Shown: positions 10,451-20,421, numbered from the stretch's first letter. The stretch: DNA of 64,000 nt from Acidobacteriota bacterium (GCA_020199775.1 JAIVJZ010000006.1:124001-188000); one strand, 5' to 3'. The notes: generated from the sequence alone by a model not told the origin. Numbers and translations are program-made.

Positions 10451-10516
10451 CAGCCGTCAGCCGTCAGCCGGATCAAACACCGGCGGCCCATGGCTGGCGG
10501 CTGGCCGCTGATTGCT
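10451..10516. repeat. Heptad-periodic inverted repeat (GTCAGCC type)
   Basis: cagccgt cagccgt cagccgg ... ggctggc ggctggc cgctgat; lies immediately upstream of mutL ATG (10521). Confidence 0.75.
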
Positions 10517-10520
10517 ACTC

Positions 10521-12686
10521 ATGTCAAAGATTCGTGTTTTATCAGATCATCTCGCAAATCAGATCGCGGCGGGCGAAGTCGTTGAGCGACCGGCGTCGGT
10601 GGCGAAGGAGTTGGTCGAAAACTCCATCGACGCGGGCGCGCGCCGGATAGAGGTTGAGGTTGAGGCGGGCGGGCGCAGGCTCCTGCGCGTCTCCGACGAC
10701 GGCGACGGGATGACGCAGGACGACGCGTTGCTCGCCTTCGAGCGTCACGCCACGTCGAAGATCAGCACGGCCGACGACCTGAACAACATCAGCACGCTCG
10801 GCTTTCGCGGCGAGGCTCTGGCCTCCATCGCCTCGGTCGCGCGCGTCGAACTCGTGACGCAGACCGAAGGCGAAGCGGAGGGCACGCGCGTCGCTATCGA
10901 AGGCGGCCGCATGCGCGACGTGAAGCCCGCGGCGCGGCCGCGCGGGACGACCATCACCGTGCGCGATCTCTTCTTCAACATCCCGGCGCGGCGCAAGTTT
11001 CTCCGTTCCGAGGCGACGGAGAGTTTTCACCTGACGAGCCTCGTCACACACTACGCGCTGGCCCACCCGGAAATCGCGTTCGTCCTGACGAACAACGGGC
11101 GCGAGTCGCTGCGCGCGGCGGTCGCCGCGAATTTGCGCGAACGCGCCTATCAAATCTTCGGCGCGGAATTTCTCGACAGCCTGTTGGAAGTCGGCGGCGG
11201 GCACAATCAGGTCGCGCGCGTCTCGGGCTACGTCTCCGCGCCGCGCGAGAGGCGCACGACGCGCGACGCGCAATACCTGTTCGTCAACGGCCGCTACGTG
11301 CGCGACCGTCTGGTGAGCCGCGCGCTCGGCGAAGGTTATCGCACGGTGCTGCCGCAGGGCGTCTACCCGGCGGCGTTGTTGTTTCTCGAAGTGCCGCTCG
11401 AAGAGGTTGACGTGAACGTCCATCCGGCGAAGACCGAAGTGCGCTTCCGCCGCGCCGCCGCCGTCGCCGACGCCGTGCGCGAAGCGGTGCGCGCCGCGCT
11501 CGCCGCGGGCGGCTACGTCCGACTCACGGACGAGCAGGACGTGCGAACACCTTCCGCTCAACATGCTAACTCGCGCGACGATCTTTCGACGGGCGCGCCC
11601 GGCGAGATGGCCGCCGGTTGGAACGCGGCGGGCGGTAGTAGTGATGCCGCGCGCGAGTCGTCGAATTTGGGGGCGGTGGGCGACGACGACCGGGCGAGCG
11701 TTGGAGCGGAGCGGGGCGCGCGGGTTCAAACGCCACGGCCGCAACAGGAGAGCATCGAATTCGGCTTCACCCCGCCGCCGGACGACGAGTTGCTCTTGGC
11801 GACCGAAGAGTTTGCGGCGCGCGCATCCGGGATGCCGCCCCTGATGCCCGCCGCGCTCGATGCGATTGCGCGCAACGCCGAAGTCACCTCGCAAGAAGGA
11901 CGCGAGGAGAGCCTTGCCGGGCGGGACGCGCCGGACGCTTCTCCGGCTGCGTTGGCGGGCGAAGCGGCGACGCGACATCGAGCGCAGGATGAAAGCGCAG
12001 CGTTGACGGGTGCGACCGGCGCGGGCGGCGCAAACCCGTCGCGCACGCCGCTCCCGCCGCTCAATTCAATCGCGGGCGCGATGTACGAAGTGGAGGTCGA
12101 ATCCGTCTCCAACAACATCCGGCCGCTCTACCAACTCGAAGAAAGCTACATCATCGCGATAGACGCGGAGGGCATGTTGCTGATCGACCAGCACGCCGCG
12201 CACGAGCGTATCCTCTTCGACAAATACCGCAAACTCGAAGAGACGCGCGCGGCCGAATCCCAACAACTGCTCATGCCCGAAACCTTCGACCTCACGCCCG
12301 CGCAGGCCGCCGCCTTCGACACCGTCGCCGCCGAACTCGAAACTTACGGCTTTAGCCTCATGCGCCTGTCGGGTCGCACCGTCGCGATCAAGGCCGTGCC
12401 CGCAGACCTGCCCGCGAGCGAGGCGCGCAACATGCTCGCCGAAATTTTGGAGACGGTTGATGCCGAACGGCGCGGCGCGGCGCGCGAGACTTTGCGCGAG
12501 CGCGTCGCCGCCTCGCTCGCCTGTCACGCCGCGATTAAGGTCAACATGCCGCTCGCGCCGGAGAAGATGCGCTGGCTCATAGACCGCCTGCTCACCACCT
12601 CTTCGCCCACCACTTGCCCCCACGGACGCCCGGCCATCCTGCGCCTGACGACGCGCGACATCGAGCGCGGTTTCCACCGCCCTTAA
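10521..12686 (+). CDS. mutL: DNA mismatch repair endonuclease MutL
   Basis: MSKIRVLSDHLANQIAAGEVVERPASVAKELVENSIDAGA..., GFRGEALASI; C-terminal dimerisation domain. Confidence 0.97.
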   Translation: MSKIRVLSDHLANQIAAGEVVERPASVAKELVENSIDAGARRIEVEVEAGGRRLLRVSDDGDGMTQDDALLAFERHATSKISTADDLNNISTLGFRGEALASIASVARVELVTQTEGEAEGTRVAIEGGRMRDVKPAARPRGTTITVRDLFFNIPARRKFLRSEATESFHLTSLVTHYALAHPEIAFVLTNNGRESLRAAVAANLRERAYQIFGAEFLDSLLEVGGGHNQVARVSGYVSAPRERRTTRDAQYLFVNGRYVRDRLVSRALGEGYRTVLPQGVYPAALLFLEVPLEEVDVNVHPAKTEVRFRRAAAVADAVREAVRAALAAGGYVRLTDEQDVRTPSAQHANSRDDLSTGAPGEMAAGWNAAGGSSDAARESSNLGAVGDDDRASVGAERGARVQTPRPQQESIEFGFTPPPDDELLLATEEFAARASGMPPLMPAALDAIARNAEVTSQEGREESLAGRDAPDASPAALAGEAATRHRAQDESAALTGATGAGGANPSRTPLPPLNSIAGAMYEVEVESVSNNIRPLYQLEESYIIAIDAEGMLLIDQHAAHERILFDKYRKLEETRAAESQQLLMPETFDLTPAQAAAFDTVAAELETYGFSLMRLSGRTVAIKAVPADLPASEARNMLAEILETVDAERRGAARETLRERVAASLACHAAIKVNMPLAPEKMRWLIDRLLTTSSPTTCPHGRPAILRLTTRDIERGFHRP

Positions 12687-12693
12687 GAAAGCA

Positions 12694-12774
12694 AACGATG
12701 AAGTAGGAACGCGGAACGATGAAGTAAAGACAACTTGCTTTTACTTCATCGTTCCGCGTTCCTACTTCATCGTT
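12694..12774. repeat. Heptad-periodic inverted repeat (ACGATGA type), perfect 35-bp arms
   Basis: aacgatgaagtaggaacgcggaacgatgaagtaaa (12694-12728) and its exact reverse complement (12740-12774), 11-nt spacer; between convergent mutL and HAD gene. Confidence 0.95.
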
Positions 12775-12812
12775 CTTTTCTATGATTGTTGACGGGCGCG
12801 TTCGCTGCGTCT

Positions 12813-13574
12813 TCACAGGGCGTCGAAAGTTTCGAGGACGAGTTCCGTGTCGGACAGGTCTGGGAGTAGGGCGTCGGGGTTGTGCGCGGCGAGCGTCGCG
12901 TGGCTGTCGAAACGCCCGGTGCAGACGGCGACCGAGCGCGCGCCGAAATGTTTGGCGCAGGCGATGTCGTTCGGCGTGTCGCCGATGACGATGAATTGCG
13001 CGGGGCGCAAAGTCTGTCCGAGTCGGGCGTTGACGCGCGCGGCGGCGATGGCGGGCAGGTCGCGCCGGTCGTGCGAGTCGTCGCCGAATGCGCCGCGGAG
13101 TTGTTGGAAGAAATCGGAGAGCCCGACGAGGCGCAACTTCAAATGCGCGGCGGGTTCGAGGTTGCCCGTCAGGAGCGTCGAGCGGTAGCGCGGGCGCTCC
13201 CGGACGCGCTCCAGAATCTCACGCGCGCCGGGGAGCAGCCGGAAGAGCGGGCTGTCCGCGCTCGCCGTGGCCGCGACGCGCTCCATCTCGATCATAAACC
13301 GCGTGCGAATCTCTTCGACGCGCTCGCGGACGTGCTCGTCGCTGATGCCGTGTTCGCGGAGGGCTTCGCCCATGATCTGCAAGTCGGTCATGCCCGACAC
13401 GCGCATCTCGTGGATGCGCCCCGCCGTGCCGAAGATGCTCTCCAGCGCGGGGACGACGTAATCCTTGAACGCGCCGGGGCGCACCGAGCGCAAAAGCGTC
13501 CCGTCGATGTCCCACAGCAGCACGCGCAAATCTTCCGGCGCGACGGTTGAGCGTTTCTCAGTGTGTCGGGTCAT
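12813..13574 (-). CDS. HAD family hydrolase (phosphoglycolate phosphatase-like)
   Basis: LLWDIDGTLLRS, LLTGNLE, FIVIGDTPNDIACAKHFGARSVAV. Confidence 0.88.
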   Translation of the reverse strand: MTRHTEKRSTVAPEDLRVLLWDIDGTLLRSVRPGAFKDYVVPALESIFGTAGRIHEMRVSGMTDLQIMGEALREHGISDEHVRERVEEIRTRFMIEMERVAATASADSPLFRLLPGAREILERVRERPRYRSTLLTGNLEPAAHLKLRLVGLSDFFQQLRGAFGDDSHDRRDLPAIAAARVNARLGQTLRPAQFIVIGDTPNDIACAKHFGARSVAVCTGRFDSHATLAAHNPDALLPDLSDTELVLETFDAL

Positions 13575-13661
13575 AAATTGAAACTGGACGTGAGAGCGCG
13601 CGGGCGTAAAGCTGAAGTTTCAACTTCGCGCCCGCGTGCCTTCGCCTTGAAATGTGTCGGC

Positions 13662-14666
13662 TCAATAGGGGTTCTGGCTCAGTTGGCCGTTCGTGACGCT
13701 GACGAGATAGCTCCAGCCGCCCGTGGGTCTGTTCTGTAGATCGAACGTGCCGCCGGCGGGCACTTTCCAGATTTTGAAGTTCGAGAAGGTCAGCGGCGTT
13801 CCGGCAACGCAGACCTCCGGCGGGTGATCGCCGAGCACGAAGTAGACCGCCCCGTCGCCCATGACGTGCGCCAACCCGTTTCGATCCACGACGAGCGATG
13901 TCCGCTCGTTGACCGCGACGCCGAGCACGCTCGTGGCGACGCCGTCCTTGATCTGCCGCGCGATGAAGGCCATCAGCCGCCCCATCCGGTCGCGCGGGAC
14001 GAAGTGCGTCTCGGCCAGAGTCGTTCCCATGTTCGCCCACTTGAAGAAGTCGTAAGTGAAACTGATCGTGCGGTGATACGGGTTGGCGAGCGCGTCGGAC
14101 GACAACGCGCTGCCGGAGCAGCCGTCATAGGTAAAGTCGCTCATGATGGCGAAGCCCGCGCTCGTGCCGCCGACGCCCCCGCCTCTCGCGTAGACGGACT
14201 CCACCGCCGTCTCGATTGGCGTCCCCTTGAAAAACTGCACGTAGTTGCACTGGTCGCCGCCCGCGAAGAAGATCACTTCCGCGTTCCTGATGGACGTCAG
14301 TACGGCCGCGTTGCTCGCGTCGCGGCGACTGGTGATGACCAGCGACTCGACGGAATCCACGCCGTTCATCGCGAAGATGTAATCGTTGTAGCCGTTCGAC
14401 CCGGAGGAGCGCAGCACGACGACATCGAGCTTCGTCGCGCAACTCGTGCAGCCGCGCACCTCGTCGATGATCCACTGGAGCGCGGCGTCAACGTCCGTGC
14501 TCCCGCCGCCGAAATCATGCGCGGGGCCGACGAGCGTCGGGTTCACGTCCGCCGCGCTGCCCGTCAGATAGCTCGTCACCTTCGCCTCGGCCGCGACGCT
14601 CAAGAGCGTCAGCCACAAAACCGCCGCCGCACACCGCGTCGCGAAATAACTCGCCTTCTTCATCAT
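13662..14666 (-). CDS. Secreted cyanophycinase-like peptidase S51 family protein
   Basis: Signal peptide; AEVIFFAGGDQCNYVQFFKGTPIE, GGGVGGTSAGFAIMSD. Confidence 0.8.
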   Translation of the reverse strand: MMKKASYFATRCAAAVLWLTLLSVAAEAKVTSYLTGSAADVNPTLVGPAHDFGGGSTDVDAALQWIIDEVRGCTSCATKLDVVVLRSSGSNGYNDYIFAMNGVDSVESLVITSRRDASNAAVLTSIRNAEVIFFAGGDQCNYVQFFKGTPIETAVESVYARGGGVGGTSAGFAIMSDFTYDGCSGSALSSDALANPYHRTISFTYDFFKWANMGTTLAETHFVPRDRMGRLMAFIARQIKDGVATSVLGVAVNERTSLVVDRNGLAHVMGDGAVYFVLGDHPPEVCVAGTPLTFSNFKIWKVPAGGTFDLQNRPTGGWSYLVSVTNGQLSQNPY

Positions 14667-14771
14667 GTCCGTGTTCCTCCTGTTTCCGGTGAGAGAGACC
14701 ACAAGGGTGAGACTTTAAGCATTCCAACCGCAACACAATCGCTTCCGGCCATCGCTCCTTTCTTCGGACGT

Positions 14772-15284
14772 TCATTCGACCACGACCAGCACGTCGCCCG
14801 CGTTGACGGTCGCCCCCGCCTCGGCTCGCACTTCGACTACCGTCCCGCCCTTCGGCGACTTCAACTCGTTCTGCATCTTCATCGCTTCGACGACGACGAG
14901 CCCGTCGCCCGCCTCCACGCTCGCGCCCGCCTCGACCAACACGCGCACGACCTTGCCCGGCATCGAAGCCGCCACCTGCGCCCGCCCGCTCGCCTCCGCG
15001 CCCGCGCCGCGCGCGCCGCGCAGACGCTTCGGGTCGATTAACCTGACCTGAAACACCTCGTCGCCGATCTGCACTTCGCGCGCCCCGCCCGCGACGGCCG
15101 CCGCACGGTTCGCGCGGCACTCGTAGACGCGCCCGCCCGCCGCGAGCAGCAGGAACGCCCCCGCCTCCGTCTCGCGCGCTTCGAGTTCGTAACGCCGCCC
15201 GTCAACCGAGGCTTCCACGCGCGCGCCCTCGCGCCGCACGTCGAGCGCGTAGCTCCGGCCGTCAACTTCCGCTATGAATTTCAT
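14772..15284 (-). CDS. Biotin/lipoyl attachment domain protein (acyl-CoA carboxylase biotin carrier)
   Basis: VVEAMKMQNELKSPKGGTV biotinylation motif; ATG at 15284 chosen. Confidence 0.85.
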   Translation of the reverse strand: MKFIAEVDGRSYALDVRREGARVEASVDGRRYELEARETEAGAFLLLAAGGRVYECRANRAAAVAGGAREVQIGDEVFQVRLIDPKRLRGARGAGAEASGRAQVAASMPGKVVRVLVEAGASVEAGDGLVVVEAMKMQNELKSPKGGTVVEVRAEAGATVNAGDVLVVVE

Positions 15285-15290
15285 ACAACG

Positions 15291-15344
15291 CTTATTCCAA
15301 GACGAGTTTCGTGCTTGCTTATTCCAAGACGGGTTTCGCACCCG
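15291..15344. repeat. 27-nt tandem repeat, 2 copies, upstream of biotin-carrier CDS
   Basis: cttattccaagacgagtttcgtgcttg / cttattccaagacgggtttcgcacccg. Confidence 0.75.
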
Positions 15345-15427
15345 CTCGCGGGTAAGATTTCAAGACTTCAAATTTGATACTTTGAAATCCGGGACTCAAC
15401 CTCTTTGAGGTTCGAGATTCGACCTCT

Positions 15428-17014
15428 TCAAAACAGATCGCGCGAGCGATGTTGCGCGACGCGACCCATGACGCGCCACTGGCTCGGCGGTTGGGCAGCC
15501 GTCTGATCGACGTTAGGTGTCGCCTGTGCGTTCGGCGCAGCGGCGAGCGCGGCCGCGATGATGGCGATGTCGCGCATCGTGTCGGCCTCGGCGGCATCGT
15601 CGCCCTCTCGCGCGGCCTGATCCGTTCCCCCGGCCTCGGCGGTTGCCGCCGCACGCGCGGCGTCGGCGCGTCGCCGGTTGAAGCGTTCGATGAAGCCGGT
15701 GTCGAGTTGCCCCGCGATGAACTCCTCGTCGCGGACGACCTCGCGGAAGAAGGGCAGCGTCGTCTTGATGCCGCCGACCGTGTACTCGGCGAGCGCGCGA
15801 CGCATACGCGCGATGGCTTCGCCGCGCGTCCGCCCCCACGCCGCGAGCTTCGAGATCATCGGGTCGTAGTAGATGGAAACTTCCGCGCCCGCGTAGACGC
15901 CGCCGTCGTCGCGCACGTTCGGCCCGGCGGGCACGCGCAGAGAAGTGATGCGGCCGGGCGAGGGAAGAAAGTTATTGTCGGGGTCTTCCGCGTAGACGCG
16001 GCACTCGATGGCGTGGCCGCGCCATTCGATGTCGTCCTGCGTGAAAGAAAGCGGCTGGCCCGCGGCGACCGTGATCTGCTCGCGCACGAGATCAACGCCC
16101 GTGACAAGTTCCGTCACCGGGTGCTCGACTTGCAGGCGCGTGTTCATCTCAAGGAAGTAGAACTCGCGCGTCACGTCCGACACGAGAAACTCGACCGTGC
16201 CCGCGCCGACGTAGTTCGCCGCGCGCGCGACGCGGACGGCCGTCTCGCCCATGCGCGCGCGCAAGCCGGGGTCGTCAATGGGCGAAGGGCATTCTTCGAT
16301 CACTTTCTGGTGGCGGCGTTGGATGGAACACTCGCGCTCGCCGAGGTGGACGGTGTGGCCGCGCGCGTCGGCGAAGACTTGAATCTCGATATGGCGTGGG
16401 CGTTCGACGGCCTTTTCCAGATAGACCGCCGCATCGCCGAAAGCCGCCTGCGCTTCGGACTGCGCGGCCTCGAAAGCCGACGCGATCTCGTCCGCGTTCA
16501 AGACGAGTCGCATGCCTTTGCCGCCGCCGCCCGCCGCGGCTTTGAGCATGACGGGATAGCCGAAACGCGCCGCCGTCTCGCCCGCCTCTTCCGCCGAGCG
16601 GAGCGGTTCGGTCGTGCCCGGCACGACGGGCGCGCCCGCCTCGATGGCCGCGCGCCGCGCGTTGATCTTCGAGCCCATCAACTCCATCGCTTCGGGCGGC
16701 GGCCCGATGAACGTCAGCCCGGCGGCCGCGCACGCGCGCGCGAAATCCGCGTTCTCCGCGAGGAAGCCGTAGCCGGGATGAATCGCCTCCGCGCCGGAGG
16801 CGCGCGCCGCTTCGATGATGCGTTCGATACGCAGGTAACTTTCGGTTGAAGGCGCGGGGCCGATCAAGTGGGCTTCGTCGGCGAGACGCACGTGGAGCGC
16901 GGCCGCGTCGGCCTCCGAATAGACGGCCACCGTCGCGATCTCCAACTCGCGACACGCGCGCAGCACGCGCACCGCGATCTCGCCCCGGTTGGCGATCAGA
17001 ATTTTACGAAACAT
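15428..17014 (-). CDS. accC: Acetyl-CoA carboxylase biotin carboxylase subunit
   Basis: MFRKILIANRGEIAVRVLRAC, KAAAGGGGKGMRLV, FLEMNTRLQVEHPVTE. Confidence 0.95.
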   Translation of the reverse strand: MFRKILIANRGEIAVRVLRACRELEIATVAVYSEADAAALHVRLADEAHLIGPAPSTESYLRIERIIEAARASGAEAIHPGYGFLAENADFARACAAAGLTFIGPPPEAMELMGSKINARRAAIEAGAPVVPGTTEPLRSAEEAGETAARFGYPVMLKAAAGGGGKGMRLVLNADEIASAFEAAQSEAQAAFGDAAVYLEKAVERPRHIEIQVFADARGHTVHLGERECSIQRRHQKVIEECPSPIDDPGLRARMGETAVRVARAANYVGAGTVEFLVSDVTREFYFLEMNTRLQVEHPVTELVTGVDLVREQITVAAGQPLSFTQDDIEWRGHAIECRVYAEDPDNNFLPSPGRITSLRVPAGPNVRDDGGVYAGAEVSIYYDPMISKLAAWGRTRGEAIARMRRALAEYTVGGIKTTLPFFREVVRDEEFIAGQLDTGFIERFNRRRADAARAAATAEAGGTDQAAREGDDAAEADTMRDIAIIAAALAAAPNAQATPNVDQTAAQPPSQWRVMGRVAQHRSRDLF

Positions 17015-17145
17015 AAGAGAGCTATCAGCAGTCGGCCGTCAGCGACCGGCAAAGAGTTTGTGATAACGGAGATGCGCCACCTGTTTTAACAGATTTTGTT
17101 GACTGCTGACTACCATCGGGTGACGGGGCTGAGGCTGACGGTTTT

Positions 17146-17436
17146 TCAGACGACTACGGAGTTGGCCGGACGGTGCGGGTCGTAGCGGACGGTAATGCGC
17201 GCGCCGGGATAGTAGTCGGCCTGATGCTGGCGTTGGGGTTCGTCGAGAGTTTGGGAGGATTCGTATTCGACGCCGTTGACGCTGTAGTTATAGAAGACGT
17301 GCGTGATGTCGCCCGCATCGGTGATGGTTACGTCGAGAATGACGCCCTCGCCGACGCGCCCGGTGCGCAGCAAAGCGGCGCGTCGCGCCGCCTCGGTGTC
17401 AACCTTTTTCCGCTTGAAGAGATCGAGTAGTCCCAT
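17146..17436 (-). CDS. Hypothetical protein (DUF3592-like)
   Basis: Short ORF MGLLDLFKRKKVD...YYPGARITVRYDPHRPANSVV. Confidence 0.6.
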   Translation of the reverse strand: MGLLDLFKRKKVDTEAARRAALLRTGRVGEGVILDVTITDAGDITHVFYNYSVNGVEYESSQTLDEPQRQHQADYYPGARITVRYDPHRPANSVVV

Positions 17437-17454
17437 TCGCTTGAGTGAAGGGCG

Positions 17455-18483
17455 TCAGGGTTTCTTCGGCGTGCCGTGGCCGACGGTCGCGCCGGTGCGC
17501 GAAGAGGTTTGCGGCAGCGGCGGCGCGGGGATGATCATGCCGTCGCGGATCATCAGGTCGTCTGCCGTGCCGAGCGTGTTGTCTTTGCCCGGCAGACGCA
17601 ACTTGTAGTTGGTGAAGGAGAGGGCTTCGCCCGCCACGTCACCGCCGATGGAGGTGCGTAGCGCGATGGGGCGGATCGGCATGTTGGCGGCGGCGCGCGG
17701 CGCGCTCGTCTTCGCCGTTGCCGGCGGCAGCGCGGCGATGGCCGACTGCGGCTCGTAAGCCTCCGAACGCATCGAGGCCATCAGGCGCGCGACGGAGCCG
17801 TCCGGGTCGGGCAGTTTTTGTAAATCTTCGGCGGTCGCCGGGAACGAGTTGAAGCGCGCGCGATACTCGTAGAGCACTTTGATCGCCTCGTAGCCCTCGA
17901 CGTTCTTCGCCGCCTCGATGCCGCGCTCGCGCTGGCGGAGGCGTTCGGGGATCGTCAGACCGATGAGGACTGTCAACCCGACGGCCAATACGACCGACAG
18001 TTTGAAACCCGCGTCGGCCAGCCGGAATCCCGTGAAGCGCGACGGCTCGCGGACGATTCCGGCCGACACGCGCGCGCTCGCCCAGATGACGGCGAAAGAG
18101 AGCGGCAGCGCGAGCCATTTCAGACGCCACGCGGCCGTCTCCCCGGCGGCGACGATGTTCCAGAAGTCGAATGCGACGGGCTTCTGCTCGAAGAGCGCGA
18201 GCAGCGTATTGACGAGAAAGACGACGCCGAGCAACGCGCTGCTCGCGCCGACGGCGAGCGCGCTCAGGTAAGAGGGGAGTTCCTTTTCAGGACGCGCCAG
18301 CGGCGGGCCGACGGCGTGTGCGCCGCAAGCCTCGCAGGCCGACATGAGCAGATCGGCGTCCGTCTTCGCGCCGCAGCAGGGACAAATGTTCAATGTGGGA
18401 GACCTCAAGTTTATAAGATAACGCGACCGAATAAACGGGAACCGATCAGATAACACGGGAACGGCCGAAATCATTCCGGTCAT
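17455..18483 (-). CDS. Zinc-ribbon membrane protein, hypothetical
   Basis: CPCCGAKTDADLLMSACEACGA followed by TM segments; exact start uncertain. Confidence 0.6.
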   Translation of the reverse strand: MTGMISAVPVLSDRFPFIRSRYLINLRSPTLNICPCCGAKTDADLLMSACEACGAHAVGPPLARPEKELPSYLSALAVGASSALLGVVFLVNTLLALFEQKPVAFDFWNIVAAGETAAWRLKWLALPLSFAVIWASARVSAGIVREPSRFTGFRLADAGFKLSVVLAVGLTVLIGLTIPERLRQRERGIEAAKNVEGYEAIKVLYEYRARFNSFPATAEDLQKLPDPDGSVARLMASMRSEAYEPQSAIAALPPATAKTSAPRAAANMPIRPIALRTSIGGDVAGEALSFTNYKLRLPGKDNTLGTADDLMIRDGMIIPAPPLPQTSSRTGATVGHGTPKKP

Positions 18484-18510
18484 TAGAGCCGAAGTCGTTC
18501 CGGCCAGATA

Positions 18511-19254
18511 CTAATGCGACGCGGGCGCTTCGTTGGCGATCTTCGCGGCGGGCGAGTTTTCTTTGGCCGGTTCGCCGCCTTCGGACGCGCGCCCGGTCTT
18601 AGATGCATCTTTCGCCGCTTGCGCTGTCGCCATGTCGGCGCGCCACACCTCGCGCCACGTGTGATACATGCGATGCGCAAACGTCCAGTAAGAGCCGACG
18701 GCGAGAATCCAGAGCACGGCGGGCATCCGGTTGGCGAAATAGTTGGTCGAGCCGGGATGGGTTGACAACCCGCCGATGATCAAGAGTACCACACGTTCCG
18801 GCCGCCGCAGGAAGCCCACGTCGCACTTCTCGATCAGGCTTTCGGCGCGCGCGCTCGCGTAAGAGACCATCACCGAACCCATCATCGCCGCGCCCGCGAG
18901 GAACACGTTCAGAGTCGAATGAAACTCCGTGTCGCGCGCGTAGAAAACCATCAGCCCGACGAAGACGACCATGTCGGAGAGCCGGTCGAGCGACGAATCG
19001 AGAAAACCGCCGAAGCGCGTCACCCGCCCGGAGAGCCGCGCGACCTGCCCGTCGAGCATGTCAAATAGATTGGCGACGATGAGGATGACCCCCGCCCAGA
19101 AGAAATGGCCGAGGCCGAACAGCAGACCGGAGAGCACGTTGATGCCGACGCCGATCACGGTCAGCACGTTCGGGTTGATGCGCCCATAGGCCAGCCAGCG
19201 CACCATCCCGCTGATGATTCGCTGCGCCCCGCGCCCGATGCTCGCCCCGAACAA
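18511..19254 (-). CDS. CDP-alcohol phosphatidyltransferase family protein
   Basis: NLFDMLDGQVARLSGRVTRFGGFLDSSLDRLSD = D-G-x2-A-R-x8-G-x3-D-x3-D motif. Confidence 0.92.
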   Translation of the reverse strand: MFGASIGRGAQRIISGMVRWLAYGRINPNVLTVIGVGINVLSGLLFGLGHFFWAGVILIVANLFDMLDGQVARLSGRVTRFGGFLDSSLDRLSDMVVFVGLMVFYARDTEFHSTLNVFLAGAAMMGSVMVSYASARAESLIEKCDVGFLRRPERVVLLIIGGLSTHPGSTNYFANRMPAVLWILAVGSYWTFAHRMYHTWREVWRADMATAQAAKDASKTGRASEGGEPAKENSPAAKIANEAPASH

Positions 19255-19471
19255 CTTCTTTCCAGCCTTTCTTCTAAAACACCGACCGGAGGCGATTTAA
19301 CGCACTTGCCCCCGAAATAAACAGTGCATGATAGGGATGCGCGTCAGGGTCTGTCAAGAAAAGTAAGGAGGTCGCCCGCGCATTGAAGCGTACGCGCTTT
19401 GGCTTTCACCTCCGGCGTTTTGTGGGATGTGGGTTTAACGGGTTAAGAAATGAACTTCGACACTTTTACCT

Positions 19472-19711
19472 TTAAGCATAGAGCAGTTCGCCGCTCGCGT
19501 AATATTCCAAATATCCGCACGTTTTGCAGCGCAACACTTTATTAACTGTTCTCATCTGCCGGCCCGCAAAACCCGAAAGGAAGGAATCTGGTTCGGGCGC
19601 TCCCTCGATCCAGAAAGGTTGACGCTGAACGCCGGCGCTCAACGTGTCGAGCACAAAGCCCTGTTCGGTTTCCCCTTTGCACTTGAGGCAGGAATTGTTT
19701 ACTTCGACCAT
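19472..19711 (-). CDS. Small zinc-ribbon protein
   Basis: CLKCKGETEQGFV...LRCKTCGYLEYYA. Confidence 0.6.
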   Translation of the reverse strand: MVEVNNSCLKCKGETEQGFVLDTLSAGVQRQPFWIEGAPEPDSFLSGFAGRQMRTVNKVLRCKTCGYLEYYASGELLYA

Positions 19712-19757
19712 AAATTATGACTCCTCTCGGATGAGATTCACTTATACAAACGTCGCC

Positions 19758-20276
19758 CTACTCATCCGACTCGCCTGCTGACTCGCCCGCGCCGGTCTCC
19801 TTCGCTTTCAACTCGTCGTGCAGGGTGGTGAGGCGGCGAATCTCGAAAGAGCGCGCGCCGTTGGGAGTATGCACCTTCACTTCGTCGCCCTCTTCGCGCC
19901 CCATGAGGCTTCTGCCGACGGGCGAGGTGGTCGAGATGAGTCCGGCCTGCGGGTCGCTCTCTTCGGGCGTGACGAGGCGGTAGGTGACTTCTTCGTCGCG
20001 CTCGGCGTCGTAGAGCAGGAGCGTCGAGCCGTAGGCCGCTTTGTCGTGCGGCACTTTGGTGACATCGATGGAAGAGATTTCGCGGATACGCTGGCGCAGT
20101 TGGCCGATGCGCGCCTGAACGAACTGTTGACGCGCGAGCGCGGCGTGATATTCGGCGTTCTCGCGCAGGTCGCCCCACTCTTTCGCGGTCTTGATCTGCT
20201 TCGGCAGGTGGACGCGCAGTTCGGTGTCGAGTTCGTCGAGTTCCGCTTGCAGGCGGTCTTTTACGTTTTGTGTCAC
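19758..20276 (-). CDS. greA: Transcription elongation factor GreA
   Basis: Coiled-coil N-terminus LQAELDELDTELRVHLPKQIKTAKEWGDLRENAEYHAAL; C-terminal SPVGRSLMGREEGDEV. Confidence 0.93.
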   Translation of the reverse strand: MTQNVKDRLQAELDELDTELRVHLPKQIKTAKEWGDLRENAEYHAALARQQFVQARIGQLRQRIREISSIDVTKVPHDKAAYGSTLLLYDAERDEEVTYRLVTPEESDPQAGLISTTSPVGRSLMGREEGDEVKVHTPNGARSFEIRRLTTLHDELKAKETGAGESAGESDE

Positions 20277-20310
20277 TGTGCGGTTCGCTCCGTTTTTCAG
20301 AATATAGACA

Positions 20311-20412
20311 AAGTAAGGGTAAGGGGAAAAGGGTAAAGGGTAAAGGTTGAAAACACGTCGCCATCGACGCCCGTCTTCTGTTGCCTTTTACCTTTACCCC
20401 TTATCTTTCCCC
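20311..20412. repeat. Heptad-periodic inverted repeat (GGGTAAA type)
   Basis: ggggaaa agggtaa agggtaa agg ... ccttttacctttaccccttatctttcccc; long spacer. Confidence 0.65.
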
Positions 20413-20421
20413 GAGACTTCT

